A DNA stretch of 64,000 nucleotides, from contig JAPPHA010000071.1 of assembly GCA_028874915.1 (NCBI GenBank), forward strand, positions 1 to 64,000, read 5' to 3'. Of the stretch, positions 29,961 to 38,532 are shown in pieces (positions within the stretch are counted from its first letter, which is position 1; each line of letters starts with the position of its first letter). The position numbers were made by a program, and so were the translations under genes. A model generated the notes under the pieces. The model saw nothing but the letters and a program-made list of their open reading frames with translations, made no database searches and had not been told where the DNA came from. This stretch comes from Paracoccaceae bacterium (lineage in GTDB: Bacteria > Pseudomonadota > Alphaproteobacteria > Rhodobacterales > Rhodobacteraceae).

Positions 29961-30905
29961 ATGTCGGATGCGGATCACGATCGGGAATCGACCATCGATC
30001 ACCGGGAATTCGTCGCGTCTCTCCCAGCCGCCACCCGAACCCGACTCCAGCAGCGATCAAATGCGCAAGGAGTGCTTCATCTCTGTAGCCACCTTGGCGC
30101 GATTCTCCTGTCCGGGACATTGATCTACCTCAGAGTGCCGTTCTGGCCGGCGATCCTCCCGGTTCACGGGGTCTTGCTTGTCTTCCTGTTCACGCTCGAA
30201 CACGAATGCACGCACATGACCCCGTTCCGGTCACGGGCAATCAATGAATGGGCAGGACAGCTGGCGGGGCTCGTCATCCTCCTGCCCTTCCGATGGTTTC
30301 GCTACTTTCACTTGGCCCACCACAAATACACCAACGTCCCCGGCAAGGACCCTGAACTGCTCGCCGGAGATCGGCCCGAAACAGTGTTTCAGTTCCTGAA
30401 ATACGCGTCCGGGACCCCGGCCCTGATCGGCAACGCCGGAACTTTGGTCCGCAATGCCTTCCTGCCGGTCACCGACAGTTTTGTGCCGGACAGCGCCATC
30501 CCGGGTATCCGTCGCGAGGCGAGAATGATGCTCTTGACCTATGCTGCCGTTGCAGGAACTGCGTTAACCTTGCCCACGGACGTCCTGTGGCTTTGGCTGG
30601 TACCGCTCTGCATTGGCCAGCCATTTCTCCGCCTGTATCTTCTGGCCGAACATGGTCGCTGCCCGTTCGTGACGAACATGTTCGAGAATACGCGGACCAC
30701 CCTGACACTATGGCCAGTCCGGTGGTTAAGTTGGAACATGCCGTTTCACACGGAACACCACGCCGTTCCGAATGTTCCGTTTTACAGGCTGCCGGAGTTG
30801 CACGCGCTCGCGGAACCCCATCTTCGGGTCGTTGAGAAGGGTTACGTCCGATTCACCGGCCGCTATGCCCGTTCGCTAAGCCCTCGGATGCGCAGGACCG
30901 ACTGA
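29961..30905 (+). CDS. membrane fatty acid desaturase
   Basis: A 314-residue di-iron membrane desaturase. The three histidine boxes are present: EHECTH, HLAHHKYT and HTEHHAVP. Predicted helices surround them (LIYLRVPFWPAILPVHGVLL, GLVILLPFRW, AAVAGTALTLP). It would introduce a double bond or hydroxyl into a lipid or hydrocarbon chain at the inner membrane. ATG 29961 is the last start before the conserved part. It is divergent from guaB and convergent with rlmE. Confidence 0.88.
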   Translation: MSDADHDRESTIDHREFVASLPAATRTRLQQRSNAQGVLHLCSHLGAILLSGTLIYLRVPFWPAILPVHGVLLVFLFTLEHECTHMTPFRSRAINEWAGQLAGLVILLPFRWFRYFHLAHHKYTNVPGKDPELLAGDRPETVFQFLKYASGTPALIGNAGTLVRNAFLPVTDSFVPDSAIPGIRREARMMLLTYAAVAGTALTLPTDVLWLWLVPLCIGQPFLRLYLLAEHGRCPFVTNMFENTRTTLTLWPVRWLSWNMPFHTEHHAVPNVPFYRLPELHALAEPHLRVVEKGYVRFTGRYARSLSPRMRRTD

Positions 30906-30988
30906 CGACAAGACATCGCCTGTGTGACGCCGGCAACCATTCGTCGGATGGCACGGGCTCGCCCGGGGTTGCCTCGCTCCGCATCCGC

Positions 30989-31726
30989 TCAGTCGGCCTC
31001 GGGCCGCGCATGTCCGCCCCGAAACCCGGTCGCAACGACGAATTTCTCGGAACTGTCCGGCCGACTCGCTGGCGGCTTGGCAGTCCGAACTCGGGCGAAG
31101 TTCCGCTTCAGAAGAGTCTGAAGGCCGCTTTCGGCGCCTCCTGCCAGAACCTTGAGCACCAATGTCCCTCCCGGCGAGAGGATCGCGAAGGCCAATTCGG
31201 CAGCCGCCTCGCACAGGGCGACGATTCGGAGATGGTCGGTCTTCCTGTCCCCCGAAGAAGACGGGGCCATGTCAGACAACACGACATCAAACAAATGGTT
31301 TCCTTGATCCAGACCCACATTCCGTTCCGACGCGAGACGATCGAAGATGTCCTGCGAAACGAAGGTCGCTCCTGAAAGGGGTTCGACCGGCTGGATATCG
31401 ATTCCGATTACTGAACCGCGTCGATGACCCGGAACACGCCCCTGCGCATTGACCCTTTCGACAGCCACCTGACTCCAGCCCCCCGGTGCGCAGCCAAGGT
31501 CGATTACGGAAACACCGGGGGACAGGAACCGGAAACGATCGTCAAGCTCAATGAGTTTGTAGGCTGAACGCGACCGATATCCCTCGGCCTGCGCCCGCTG
31601 AACATAGGGATCGTTCAACTGGCGTTCCAGCCATCGAGTCGACGACGATCGTCGTCCCTTGGCGGTCCGAACCCGGACGTGGAGGTCGCGGCGGCCGCGG
31701 CCGGAGCCGCCCGGCCCAGGTTTCAC
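30989..31726 (-). CDS. rlmE: 23S rRNA (uridine-2'-O-)-methyltransferase
   Basis: FtsJ/RlmE-family enzyme that methylates U2552 (E. coli numbering) in the ribosomal A-loop using S-adenosylmethionine. The 245-residue protein has [12 protein letters not shown] (catalytic Lys), the SAM motif [25 protein letters not shown] (Asp), GTLVLKVL (Lys) and [10 protein letters not shown] (Glu), giving the K-D-K-E tetrad. The GTG start at 31726 overlaps the stop of the phosphatase gene (GTGA), a common ppx-rlmE coupling. A basic, low-complexity N-terminal tail of about 25 residues precedes the core. Confidence 0.93.
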   Translation of the reverse strand: MKPGPGGSGRGRRDLHVRVRTAKGRRSSSTRWLERQLNDPYVQRAQAEGYRSRSAYKLIELDDRFRFLSPGVSVIDLGCAPGGWSQVAVERVNAQGRVPGHRRGSVIGIDIQPVEPLSGATFVSQDIFDRLASERNVGLDQGNHLFDVVLSDMAPSSSGDRKTDHLRIVALCEAAAELAFAILSPGGTLVLKVLAGGAESGLQTLLKRNFARVRTAKPPASRPDSSEKFVVATGFRGGHARPEAD

Positions 31727-32880
31727 TTGGCAGCCGCCAGCCGGTCCAGCATTCCGGCGGCAATCATCTGGGAATAGAGAAGCCCTTCGCGCAATCCACA
31801 ATCGGCGGCCGTCAGTCGTTCGCAAGGCCATACGCGAAGAATGGCCTGGATGATGGCGGCTCCCGAGATGACCAAAGTCTGCCTGTGCCATCGTCCTCCC
31901 GGGTGATTGCCGTTTCCGTTCGACAGCGGCCGGATAAATCGGCCGACGACCGCTTCGATCTCGCGGGCAGTCAGGTTGAGCCCGTGGACCCGGGTCCGGT
32001 CATATCGCTTCAATCCAAGATGCGACGCCGCGAGAGATGTCACCGTTCCGGATGTTCCGATGATCTGGAAACCGAAGTCAGGCGCGGTGCCAACCGACGA
32101 TTCGAGGCCGACCAGCTCCTCCTCGAAGAAACACGACATCAGTGCATACCGGGCAGCCACATCGGCAACATCCGCATAACGGGTGCTCAAGGTCGCCACG
32201 CCAAAGGGTACCGAAATCCAGTCAACCACACGGGCACGCGACGCAGGACTCCGGTCCGTTGCTGAACACAGGACTTGTGTCCGTCCGTTCCCGTTGACCT
32301 TGCGCTCGCCTCCGAAATCCAGCCGGGCAATTTCCTTGAACCGGTTGCTTCCCGGACAGTCGCTGAAGTCGATCCACACAAGTTCGGTGGAACCGCCGCC
32401 GATATCGATCACCAGTAGCAGATCGGTATCGCTGGCCACATGGGGCGCACAACCGATCACGGCCAGCCACGCTTCCTCCTTCGGATCGATCACTTCCAGT
32501 GAAAGGCCGGTTTCCTCGCGAATCTTTCGAATAAAGGACGGGCCGTTTCTGGCCCTGCGGCAGGCCTCCGTCGCCACCAGGCGCGTTTTCGTGACGCCAT
32601 GACTTTCGAGTTTCCGCCGGCACACCCGGAGTGCGTTCAGTCCGCGCGATATGGCGGCACGTGACAGGGTCCCGTAACGCTCGAGACCATCGCCGAGAAA
32701 AATTGTCCGGGAAAAGGCGTCGACGACGTCGATGTCGCCGTTCCTTTGCCGCGCGATGAACATGCGACAGCTGTTGGTTCCAAGATCAAGGGCGGCAAAC
32801 AACTCACTCGAGGACGAAGTGACCGTCTTGCCCTCGTCTACTGTCCAGACCGTCGAATCCCGGCACGCGGAAATGTCCAT
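31723..32880 (-). CDS. exopolyphosphatase/guanosine pentaphosphatase family protein
   Basis: A 385-residue ASKHA-fold phosphatase of the Ppx/GppA group. Phosphate-binding motifs are [14 protein letters not shown] near residue 30 and [13 protein letters not shown] near 155; the catalytic Glu lies in [10 protein letters not shown]. These enzymes hydrolyse polyphosphate or pppGpp. The protein is the short form without an HD domain. ATG 32880 follows GGAGGA. It is co-transcribed with rlmE. Confidence 0.93.
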   Translation of the reverse strand: MDISACRDSTVWTVDEGKTVTSSSSELFAALDLGTNSCRMFIARQRNGDIDVVDAFSRTIFLGDGLERYGTLSRAAISRGLNALRVCRRKLESHGVTKTRLVATEACRRARNGPSFIRKIREETGLSLEVIDPKEEAWLAVIGCAPHVASDTDLLLVIDIGGGSTELVWIDFSDCPGSNRFKEIARLDFGGERKVNGNGRTQVLCSATDRSPASRARVVDWISVPFGVATLSTRYADVADVAARYALMSCFFEEELVGLESSVGTAPDFGFQIIGTSGTVTSLAASHLGLKRYDRTRVHGLNLTAREIEAVVGRFIRPLSNGNGNHPGGRWHRQTLVISGAAIIQAILRVWPCERLTAADCGLREGLLYSQMIAAGMLDRLAAAK

Positions 32881-33104
32881 CGTCGATCGGTCCTCCGCCG
32901 GTTCCGCGCCTTCGCCGGAACGGAAACTAGGCTCCGAAGCCAAGATTGACAAGTTAACGATTTGGCGTGGAGGCATTCCCGACTTACGGCAGGAAATGTC
33001 GGTTTCCGACGGTCGCGCGTCGGATTCTAGCCGTTCGTTCGCGGTTGCAAGGGGGATAGGAGCTTGAAGGACAGTGTCTGTCCAGACCGTATCCGAGGTC
33101 GACC

Positions 33105-33416
33105 ATGCCCGACGTGATCATCGTCTTCTGGCGGGACATACCGGCCCAGGTCATCGTCGGAAAAGGTCGCCACGGCGTTAAGGTCCAGCTTCCCGAAAGG
33201 TTCGAACAGGCGATCGACCGATGCGCCATGAAGGTTGGTGCAGTTGGCACGGACGCCTATCTCGCAGACTGGCGAAAGTCGAAACCACGGCCCGTTGCGG
33301 GCGACCCCCATGACATTGCTGCAAGCGAAGCGGCGCGAATTGACGCCGAATTCGACCGGGAGACGATACTTCGGCTTATAGGAAACGACGGCTGGAATTC
33401 GGAGGCGCCCGAATGA
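33105..33416 (+). CDS. PF13769-like ("virulence factor") small protein
   Basis: A 103-residue protein starting MPDVIIVFWRDIPAQVIVG then RHGVKVQLPERFEQAIDRCA and GTDAYLADWRK. It matches the pattern of the small family called virulence factor (PF13769), which in alphaproteobacteria is usually found beside MetF-like and methyltetrahydrofolate-corrinoid methyltransferase genes, as here. The name is historical and the molecular role is unknown; a part in one-carbon transfer is inferred from neighbours. Confidence 0.75.
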   Translation: MPDVIIVFWRDIPAQVIVGKGRHGVKVQLPERFEQAIDRCAMKVGAVGTDAYLADWRKSKPRPVAGDPHDIAASEAARIDAEFDRETILRLIGNDGWNSEAPE

Positions 33417-33596
33417 CCGGGTGCCCGAAATTTCGGGGGCGGCATTTTCTGAAGGCGCGCTTTCTGTGGCCTGGCATGGACCGATTCCGCGACCATCGGC
33501 ATTTCCAGCCGTTCCCATGCGCCACGCCGAATCGGCATTCCGGCTTCCGACCGCTTGCCGTATGCCGGGCACACTGAAACGATCGAACGACAGACC

Positions 33597-34544
33597 ATGG
33601 GACCCCGATCCAACCCCGAACCGGCCACAAACCGGAATCCGTCTGACCCCGGACTGGCACGGCTCCTCAAGGGGTTTTCGATCGAGGTCATGCCGAGAAC
33701 TGCCGAAAAGATTCCGGACTTCCGAGCCATCCTCCCCGCAGGCACGCTCGTCTATGTCGCCCATATTGAAGGAACACCGATCAGGGACATGGTCCGAACC
33801 GCAAGGCGGATCCGTTCCGAGGGATTTTCGGTAATGCCGCATTTCCCGGCCCGCGTCATTCCGGATCGACCGACACTGAAAGACTGGATATCCCGTTACC
33901 AGGATGAAGCCGGCGTTGATTCGGCCCTACTACTGGCTGGCGGCGTCTCGGCGCCCATCGGCGACTTTCGGGATTCCATGCAGCTTCTCGAGACCGGGCT
34001 CTTCGGCGCGGCCGGGTTTTCCCGGCTGCATGTCGCCGGCCACCCGGAAGGCAATCGGGATATCGAATCCGACGGTTCTTCTGACCAGGCTGACACGGCA
34101 CTTCTCTGGAAACAGCGTTTTTCTGAGTCATCTGACGCCGCAATGGCAATCGTGACGCAATTCTGTTTCGACGCCGAACCGGTCGTCCGCTGGACCCGTC
34201 GGATCCAGGAGATGGGCGTCAGTCTTCCCGTTCATGTCGGTGTCGCGGGGCCCGCAAGGCTCCAGACCCTGATCCGATTTGCACTTTCCTGCGGCGTCGG
34301 CAACTCGCTCCGGATCCTCCAGAGGCGGGCCCGGGACGTCACCCGGCTGATGAAACCGTTCGAACCTGACAGTTTCCTGAAGGGAATCGACCGGCTGCAG
34401 GCGACCGAACCGGCTGGCAATATCGTTGGTGTGCATTTCTTTCCTCTTGGTGGGATCGCGACCTGCAGCCGCTGGATCCTGGAAAACGGCGGCGATGCCG
34501 TTCAGCCCGAACCGACTCATTCGTCCCGCAGGAGCGCGCCATGA
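33597..34544 (+). CDS. methylenetetrahydrofolate reductase-like protein
   Basis: A 315-residue TIM-barrel flavoprotein of the MTHFR family. The start FSIEVMPRTAEKIPDF, the segment YVAHIEG followed by GFSVMPHFPARVI, LLLAGGVSAPIG and VTQFCFDAE (the QF-F loop typical of MetF), and VHVGVAGPA fit the fold. It would interconvert methylene- and methyl-tetrahydrofolate. Divergence and a partner that transfers methyl groups to a corrinoid suggest it works in the oxidative direction, removing methyl groups from degraded compounds, by inference. ATG 33597 has a weak ribosome binding site. Confidence 0.82.
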   Translation: MGPRSNPEPATNRNPSDPGLARLLKGFSIEVMPRTAEKIPDFRAILPAGTLVYVAHIEGTPIRDMVRTARRIRSEGFSVMPHFPARVIPDRPTLKDWISRYQDEAGVDSALLLAGGVSAPIGDFRDSMQLLETGLFGAAGFSRLHVAGHPEGNRDIESDGSSDQADTALLWKQRFSESSDAAMAIVTQFCFDAEPVVRWTRRIQEMGVSLPVHVGVAGPARLQTLIRFALSCGVGNSLRILQRRARDVTRLMKPFEPDSFLKGIDRLQATEPAGNIVGVHFFPLGGIATCSRWILENGGDAVQPEPTHSSRRSAP

Positions 34545-35470
34545 CCCGGACATTGATCGAATCGCATGTGCGGACGGCCACGATCGGGTTCGATCAACCC
34601 TTCTGCGTGATCGGTGAACGCATCAATCCGACCGGGCGGAAACAGCTTGCGACGGAACTGGAAGCCGGCAACTTCGAAACGGTTGAAAGGGATGCCCGGG
34701 AGCAGGTGGCCAGTGGCGCCACCGTGCTCGATGTGAACGCAGGCGTCGTCTACAACTCGAACCCCAATCCGAACGAGACCGAACCGCCGCTTATGCGAAA
34801 ACTCATCAACCTGGTCCAGACATGCGTCGACGTACCCCTTTGCATTGACAGTTCGGTTCCTGCGGCATTGGAAGCCGGCCTTGAAGTTTGCAATGGCCGG
34901 CCGCTCCTCAACTCGGTGACAGGAGAGGAGGACCGTCTCGAGTCGATCCTTCCGCTGGTCCGGAAGTACAATGTCCCGGTTGTGGCGATTTCGAACGACG
35001 ACAGCGGGATCTCTGAAGATCCTGACGTCCGATTCGCCGTCGCAAGAAAGATCGTCGAACGGGCGGCCGATCACGGCATCCCCGCCCAGGACATCGTCGT
35101 CGATCCCCTGGTCATGCCCGTTGGCGCCATGGCAACAGCCGGACTTCAGGTCTTCGAACTGGTTCGCAGACTCAGAACAGAGCTTGGGGTCAACACCACT
35201 TGTGGCGCGTCCAACATCTCCTTCGGGCTGCCGAACCGGGAAGCGATCAATGCCGCCTTCCTGCCAATGGCTATCGCGTCGGGGATGACCTCTGCGATCA
35301 TGAACCCTGTTCGTCCGCAAGTCATGAATGCTGTCCGTGCTGCAAACCTGCTGTCGGACAATGATCGAAACGGCAGCAACTGGATTCGCCACAACGCCCC
35401 CATGGCGGCCGAGGGCACTGCTGCCGGCGCCCGCCGCGGGCGCCAGGGCCGACGACGGCGCGCCGCCTGA
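34541..35470 (+). CDS. methyltetrahydrofolate:corrinoid methyltransferase-like protein
   Basis: A 309-residue protein of the pterin-binding (DHPS-like) TIM-barrel family. It opens with VIGERINPTGRKQLATELE, then GATVLDVNAG, CIDSSVPAALEAGLE and GRPLLNSVTGEE, all typical of MetH-domain 2 and AcsE/MtgA enzymes that move a methyl group between corrinoid and tetrahydrofolate. It ends in an Arg-rich tail (RRGRQGRRRR). The start overlaps the MetF-like stop by 4 bases. The corrinoid protein and activating protein it needs are not in this window. Confidence 0.87.
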   Translation: MTRTLIESHVRTATIGFDQPFCVIGERINPTGRKQLATELEAGNFETVERDAREQVASGATVLDVNAGVVYNSNPNPNETEPPLMRKLINLVQTCVDVPLCIDSSVPAALEAGLEVCNGRPLLNSVTGEEDRLESILPLVRKYNVPVVAISNDDSGISEDPDVRFAVARKIVERAADHGIPAQDIVVDPLVMPVGAMATAGLQVFELVRRLRTELGVNTTCGASNISFGLPNREAINAAFLPMAIASGMTSAIMNPVRPQVMNAVRAANLLSDNDRNGSNWIRHNAPMAAEGTAAGARRGRQGRRRRAA

Positions 35471-35613
35471 ACGGGCTGGTTCGGGTCGGCGGACGCCCGG
35501 GTAACGCAATGCAAACGCCCGAACGGACTTGGCATTGCCGAAAACGTCAAAGTCACCCCGCCGGTGTCTCCGCAACTGCAGATCCCGACGCGGACGTATC
35601 GCGAAATGAAGCC

Positions 35614-35698
35614 TGGTACCCGAGGCCGGACTCGAACCGGCACGCCTTGCGGCGGGGGATTTTGAATCCCCTGCGTCTACCAATTCCGCCACTCGGGC
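35614..35698 (-). tRNA. tRNA-Leu (anticodon CAA)
   Basis: An 85-base cloverleaf on the minus strand with the CCA end encoded (35614-35616). The acceptor stem GCCCGAG/CTCGGGT has a G-U closing pair; the D-arm contains GGAATTGGTAGACGC; the anticodon stem-loop is GGGGA-TTCAAAA-TCCCC with anticodon CAA; a long variable arm CGCC-GCAA-GGCG is typical of leucine tRNA; the T-arm carries GGTTCGAGTCC. Confidence 0.97.
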
Positions 35699-35812
35699 AT
35701 CGGTGGGTGCCGCTCGCATAGCCACCCCCCAATGCGCGGTCAACGGGAATTGATGGGTACCGCTCCCTCAATAGGTGGATTGGACTGACGGAACGGAAGG
35801 ACGGCGACCGGA

Positions 35813-36550
35813 TCAGAGCCGGATGCGGTGGCCTCGCAAATGGGAATAGTGCGGCTGCATCCGGTCGTGGATGGCCCGGACCCGTTCGGGCAAGGCTTCA
35901 ACCTGTGGATAGTCCCGTCTTTGTCGCCGGAGGCCGGCGGACTTGCGGAGATTGGCATGGAACGCGCCGCCGTCCCACCAGCTGACTTCCGCCCTGGGTC
36001 CCGGCGACCAAGTCATGGCCTCGGGAACAAAACGGATCCCTACCGCCTCGCACCAGAGCCGGGTCACCGTTTCGGGATCTTCGAGGAGGTCGCCACTGTC
36101 AATCACCGGGGGGACTGTTCCCGTGCTCTCGACAAGACGATCGAAAAGCATCCGCTGCTCCGGATTCCCGACCTCGGCCTCGTGGAAATCTGGCCAGTGG
36201 GCATGAAGCGATGGAATCGTCTCCGCAGGATCGCGGATCAGAAAACTGTGGGTGAAATGCGAAAGGAAGTCATCGTTCCATAGGGACGCAATGTAGTGGG
36301 GGAAGTCCTTGATGAAGACGGGCGTCTCCGCGGCCAACGCGACCAACCGGTTGAAGACACCCTCAAGCGTCAGTCCCGGCGTGCGGACGCTTTCCCGAGT
36401 GACCCGGGGCCACAGGGGCGTTTCGCCCTGGTACCAGGCCTCGCCAAAGGGCTCGTGGAAGCAGACCCGATCGCCCCGTTGCCGCATCATCCACTCAAAT
36501 GCGGTCGAGGTGGACCGGGGAACGGCCCAGAGAGCCAGGACTCGCGACAT
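35813..36550 (-). CDS. sulfotransferase-like protein
   Basis: A 245-residue protein with a PAPS-dependent sulfotransferase outline. The N-terminal phosphosulfate loop is LALWAVPRSTSTAFEWMM, and the second PAPS part is FLIRDPAETIPSLHAHWPDF (R-D-P with a following Ser). It would move sulfate from PAPS to a hydroxyl or amine of a small molecule. It starts 4 bases after the stop of the Asp/Glu-racemase-like gene, so it belongs to the RpiR-Rieske operon. A sulfotransferase in such a catabolic cluster is unexpected. ATG 36550. Confidence 0.8.
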   Translation of the reverse strand: MSRVLALWAVPRSTSTAFEWMMRQRGDRVCFHEPFGEAWYQGETPLWPRVTRESVRTPGLTLEGVFNRLVALAAETPVFIKDFPHYIASLWNDDFLSHFTHSFLIRDPAETIPSLHAHWPDFHEAEVGNPEQRMLFDRLVESTGTVPPVIDSGDLLEDPETVTRLWCEAVGIRFVPEAMTWSPGPRAEVSWWDGGAFHANLRKSAGLRRQRRDYPQVEALPERVRAIHDRMQPHYSHLRGHRIRL

Positions 36551-36554
36551 CCAT

Positions 36555-37412
36555 TTACCGGGGGTCGACCGCGCAAAGACTCGACAGGAGTTTGCCCTGT
36601 CGCGTGACCGGTGCCAGGCCCAGTGTCCGGAAGACACGCCAGTAGAGCGCATTGTCATGGGTGACGACCGGCCTTCCCAGGATCGATTCGAGTTCGACCT
36701 CGAGGGCGACGAGCCGTTGCGGCAGGCCATCCGATTCCCGTCGGAAATTGCACATTCCATTCGCCAGATAGGCGTCCACCGGACCGGCCTGTTCGGCGAC
36801 ATGGAGAAAGGACCGGCAGGCGAGGTCCCCGTCGAAGATCCAGCGCTGGTCATTTACCGTCGCCTGGTCAGGAAACCAGCCCTGGTCGACGAAATTTCCG
36901 GCCCAGGTGACGTCGAATCCGGCGTCCCGGAGGAATCGAACCGTTCCTTGCCACCAGTCAGGCCAGTGATACACGGCGTTCAACGCTACTTTTTCAACGT
37001 CGAGCGCCCGAAGCGCTTCGACCATCGCATAACCCGCCATGTGGAAGGGCGTCTCATAGGTCTCGCTCAACCGTCGGCAATAGTCCCTGATTCCGGAAAC
37101 GCCGAAACCGCTCGCATGAACCCAATTGCTGCCGACCTGAGCGCAGACATCGGCGCCACTGCTTGCCATGCATTCAACAAATTCCTCGAGAAGCTGGAAG
37201 TGACGCTTTCTCTGGTCGAGTTGGTGACAATAACCGGGAATGTGTAGCATGCGGCCGTGCACACCGACCGTCTCCGGTGCCATGCGAAGGAAATCCGTCG
37301 GCGCCGCGTCGAAGTCCTGCGGCGGACAGGTGAATCCAACCTGATACGGAAACGGTTTCTTCGACGGATCGGACCAGACCGCCGGTTTCCGGACGTGTTC
37401 AGGACTGTCCAT
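36555..37412 (-). CDS. Asp/Glu racemase superfamily protein, maleate isomerase/arylmalonate decarboxylase-like
   Basis: A 285-residue protein. The N-terminal segment VGFTCPPQDFDAAPTDFLRM, the middle GADVCAQVGSNWVHASG and the C-terminal YLANGMCNFR followed by LESILGRPVVTHDNALYW match the two-domain racemase fold. The C-terminal catalytic Cys is present (GMCNF), while the first site reads VGSNW with Ser, as if only one catalytic Cys remains, a state also found in arylmalonate decarboxylase. Substrate unknown. The start overlaps the Rieske gene by 14 bases, so the two are coupled. Confidence 0.8.
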   Translation of the reverse strand: MDSPEHVRKPAVWSDPSKKPFPYQVGFTCPPQDFDAAPTDFLRMAPETVGVHGRMLHIPGYCHQLDQRKRHFQLLEEFVECMASSGADVCAQVGSNWVHASGFGVSGIRDYCRRLSETYETPFHMAGYAMVEALRALDVEKVALNAVYHWPDWWQGTVRFLRDAGFDVTWAGNFVDQGWFPDQATVNDQRWIFDGDLACRSFLHVAEQAGPVDAYLANGMCNFRRESDGLPQRLVALEVELESILGRPVVTHDNALYWRVFRTLGLAPVTRQGKLLSSLCAVDPR

Positions 37413-38532
37413 GCGCCGGGTTCGCCACCTGAACATCCGCCAATCCGGCACCGTCCACGGCCTCCCGCATCCAGGTCTGCAGCGTCGCGATGGAATGCTC
37501 GGAATTGACCCCGCAGGCCGGATCAAGGACCAGCGGTCCCGGCCGGTAGCCCCGGGATCGGAGGCCGCGTTGCACCCCTTCCACCAGACGGATGTCTTCG
37601 GCCACGGTAGTGTCCCGGTCCTGGACCGCCAGATCACGAACGACCGGGTCTTCGGCACCATCCACGGTTAACCATCCCCGCCAGACCATGACGTGATCCA
37701 CATCGATTGGACGCCAATGATACGTGTTGAGCCGATTCCCCGGATAGACCTGAAAGGAGAATGTCGGCCACAGATACCACGAGGAATAGACCCGTGACCG
37801 CGGCGCCTCCTTGTCGATCGCATAGGACATGCGATCGAAGTCCTGACATTCGGTCGTGTGGTGAAGACAATACCCGTATGGCTGGATGTCGTATGTCTCC
37901 GGACGGATGACCCCGGTGGAAAACGTCGGGTGATTACGTTGGCAATGGTAGCATTCCGAGTAGTTCTCGACCGAGACCTTCCAGTTGCAGGCCTCGGGAA
38001 TCGCCAGCCACTCGAGCGGTTTCAGCCGCTGGATGTCGGGAACATGGGCCGAGACATCGGCCCGGACCCCGGGAAAGAGCGTGTCCATGGGCGCGGCGTT
38101 CCGGTCGAGGTTGACGAAGATGAACCCGCAGTAATTCTCGACGGCAGCTTCGCTCAGGCGAATTGCGGAGCGGTCGAACCCCGGCACGGCCGCGAGATTG
38201 GGCCCGGACCGGAGTTCCCCGGTGAGTTCGTACGTCCAGGCGTGATAGGGGCAGACGATGGACCGCCGGACGTTGCCGCTGCCTTCGAGAAGCGGGTGAG
38301 CGCGGTGCTGGCAGACGTTGAAGAAAGCCCGGATTCCGAAGTCCCTTGTGCGGACCGCAAACAGGCTTTCCCCCACGATGTCGAAACAGACGTAGTCCCC
38401 GGGATCAGCCAACTCCGAGGCGTGGCAGGCGAACTGCCAACTGCGCAGAAACAGCCCGTTTCGTTCCACACGAAAGATGTCGGGATCCGTGTAGTAACGG
38501 GCTTCGAGCGCATGTGTCGGGGACAGGGTCAT
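37399..38532 (-). CDS. Rieske [2Fe-2S] non-heme iron oxygenase, alpha subunit
   Basis: A 377-residue oxygenase. The Rieske cluster ligands are CQHRAH and CPYHAW; the mononuclear iron site is ENYSECYHCQRNHP (two His) with an acidic residue further on. The N-terminus LSPTHALEARYYTDPDIFRVER resembles quaternary-amine monooxygenases such as those for carnitine, choline and proline betaine. It would hydroxylate an N-methyl group, releasing formaldehyde. The needed reductase is not adjacent. It starts in a 4-base overlap with the RpiR gene. Confidence 0.92.
   Translation of the reverse strand: MTLSPTHALEARYYTDPDIFRVERNGLFLRSWQFACHASELADPGDYVCFDIVGESLFAVRTRDFGIRAFFNVCQHRAHPLLEGSGNVRRSIVCPYHAWTYELTGELRSGPNLAAVPGFDRSAIRLSEAAVENYCGFIFVNLDRNAAPMDTLFPGVRADVSAHVPDIQRLKPLEWLAIPEACNWKVSVENYSECYHCQRNHPTFSTGVIRPETYDIQPYGYCLHHTTECQDFDRMSYAIDKEAPRSRVYSSWYLWPTFSFQVYPGNRLNTYHWRPIDVDHVMVWRGWLTVDGAEDPVVRDLAVQDRDTTVAEDIRLVEGVQRGLRSRGYRPGPLVLDPACGVNSEHSIATLQTWMREAVDGAGLADVQVANPAHGQS

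Noticed and set aside
35614-35698. tRNA-Leu as an integration site for the betaine-like locus
   Set aside because: The catabolic genes lie on the 5' side of the tRNA, not at its 3' end. No integrase gene and no second copy of the tRNA 3' end were noticed.
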